From Crocinitomicaceae bacterium (GTDB lineage Bacteria > Bacteroidota > Bacteroidia > Flavobacteriales_D > Crocinitomicaceae): a stretch of DNA of 6,717 nucleotides. Under the pieces are notes generated by a model. That model saw only the letters and a list, made by a program, of their open reading frames with translations, was not told the DNA's origin and ran no database searches. This document shows, piece by piece, positions 6,552 to 6,717 of this stretch. A program made the translations under genes and the position numbers. The first letter of the stretch is position 1; every line of letters begins with the position of its first letter. Location: contig DQTF01000213.1 of assembly GCA_015662935.1 (NCBI GenBank), forward strand, positions 1-6,717, written 5' to 3'.

Positions 6552-6566
6552 TTTTTTGTAATTTTA
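6536..6566 (+). promoter_or_regulatory. Candidate Bacteroidota-type promoter for the rightward gene at 6593
   Basis: TTTG at 6536-6539 is separated by exactly 19 bp from TAATTTTA at 6559-6566, which matches five of the six fixed bases of TAnnTTTG. Transcription would begin near 6570-6574, leaving a leader of about 20 nt before the ATG at 6593. The -33 element lies within the first codons of paaZ on the opposite strand. The fit is better than the other promoter candidates in the window, but AT-rich sequence makes chance matches possible. Confidence 0.42.
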
Positions 6567-6581
6567 ACCTTGCTAAGGTAA
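6564..6581. promoter_or_regulatory. Imperfect palindrome in the 41-bp divergent spacer, possible operator
   Basis: ACCTT-GCT-AAGGT (6567-6579) is a perfect 5-bp inverted repeat with a 3-nt centre. Allowing one extra A on the left, it extends to TTAACCTT / AAGGTAA (6564-6581). It lies between the divergent starts of paaZ and the rightward gene and would overlap the predicted start of rightward transcription. A repressor bound here could control both genes. No regulator gene is visible in the window, so the binding protein is unknown. Confidence 0.38.
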
Positions 6582-6592
6582 CTATTATTCTA

Positions 6593-6717
6593 ATGACAAC
6601 AAATAAAGACATAACGAACGTATTCCATTCTTCTGTTCTAGATGAGCTAGAGAATAACGGTGTTATTTATCGTCTTTATGAGAATAGAATTTACCATGTT
6701 ATCATTCCAGAATTCAA
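6593..6717 (+). CDS. Start of an unidentified protein, 3'-truncated by the window edge
   Basis: An ATG at 6593 opens a frame without stops to the end of the window, 41 complete codons: MTTNKDITNVFHSSVLDELE followed by NNGVIYRLYENRIYHVIIPEF. The start lies 41 bp from the paaZ start on the opposite strand and behind the best promoter candidate of the window, which supports a real gene. The mix of hydrophobic and charged residues and the lack of rare-looking codon strings also look like coding sequence. The segment YRLYENRIYHVIIPEF reads like a beta-alpha start of a small cytoplasmic domain. It reminds me of short STAS/SEC14-like hypothetical proteins of Bacteroidota, but that is a weak recollection. 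No signal peptide or membrane segment is seen in the visible part. The function is unknown. Confidence 0.65.
   Translation, partial: MTTNKDITNVFHSSVLDELENNGVIYRLYENRIYHVIIPEF

Overview
The window looks like chromosomal DNA from a member of the Bacteroidota, most likely the Flavobacteriia. This rests on AT-rich DNA, genes without Shine-Dalgarno sequences, a small SPII lipoprotein with an acidic stretch just after the lipid cysteine, candidate promoters of the TTTG / TAnnTTTG type, and the style of the SGNH-MBOAT pair. A family-level call (for example Crocinitomicaceae/Cryomorphaceae) would be a guess.

Layout. Left block (1-2626, + strand): the 3' part of an SGNH/GDSL-type hydrolase gene overlaps a complete MBOAT O-acyltransferase gene by 8 nt. 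Together they look like a unit that acylates (probably acetylates) an exported glycan or envelope polymer, with the MBOAT moving the acyl group across the membrane and the SGNH protein acting outside. The convergent spacer (2627-2927) holds no convincing gene but is dense in secondary structure: a 12-bp perfect inverted repeat bounds about 210 bp, with several hairpins inside and a weak terminator candidate for the gene on the other strand.

Middle block (2928-4373, - strand): a 113-residue Cys-rich lipoprotein gene lies 9 nt upstream of dinB (DNA polymerase IV), probably as one operon. Right block (4500-6551, - strand): a full-length two-domain paaZ (aldehyde dehydrogenase plus MaoC-type hydratase) of the phenylacetyl-CoA pathway, with all expected catalytic residues. 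A 41-bp divergent spacer with an imperfect palindrome separates it from the start of a + strand gene that runs off the window at 6717.

The blocks do not form one pathway. The protein-coding content is ordinary. I found no CRISPR array, tRNA, rRNA, transposase or evident new defence or biosynthetic system. The parts most worth a second look are the structured spacer, the lipoprotein-dinB linkage, the extra hydrophobic segment in the MBOAT protein, and the compact divergent regulatory region at paaZ.
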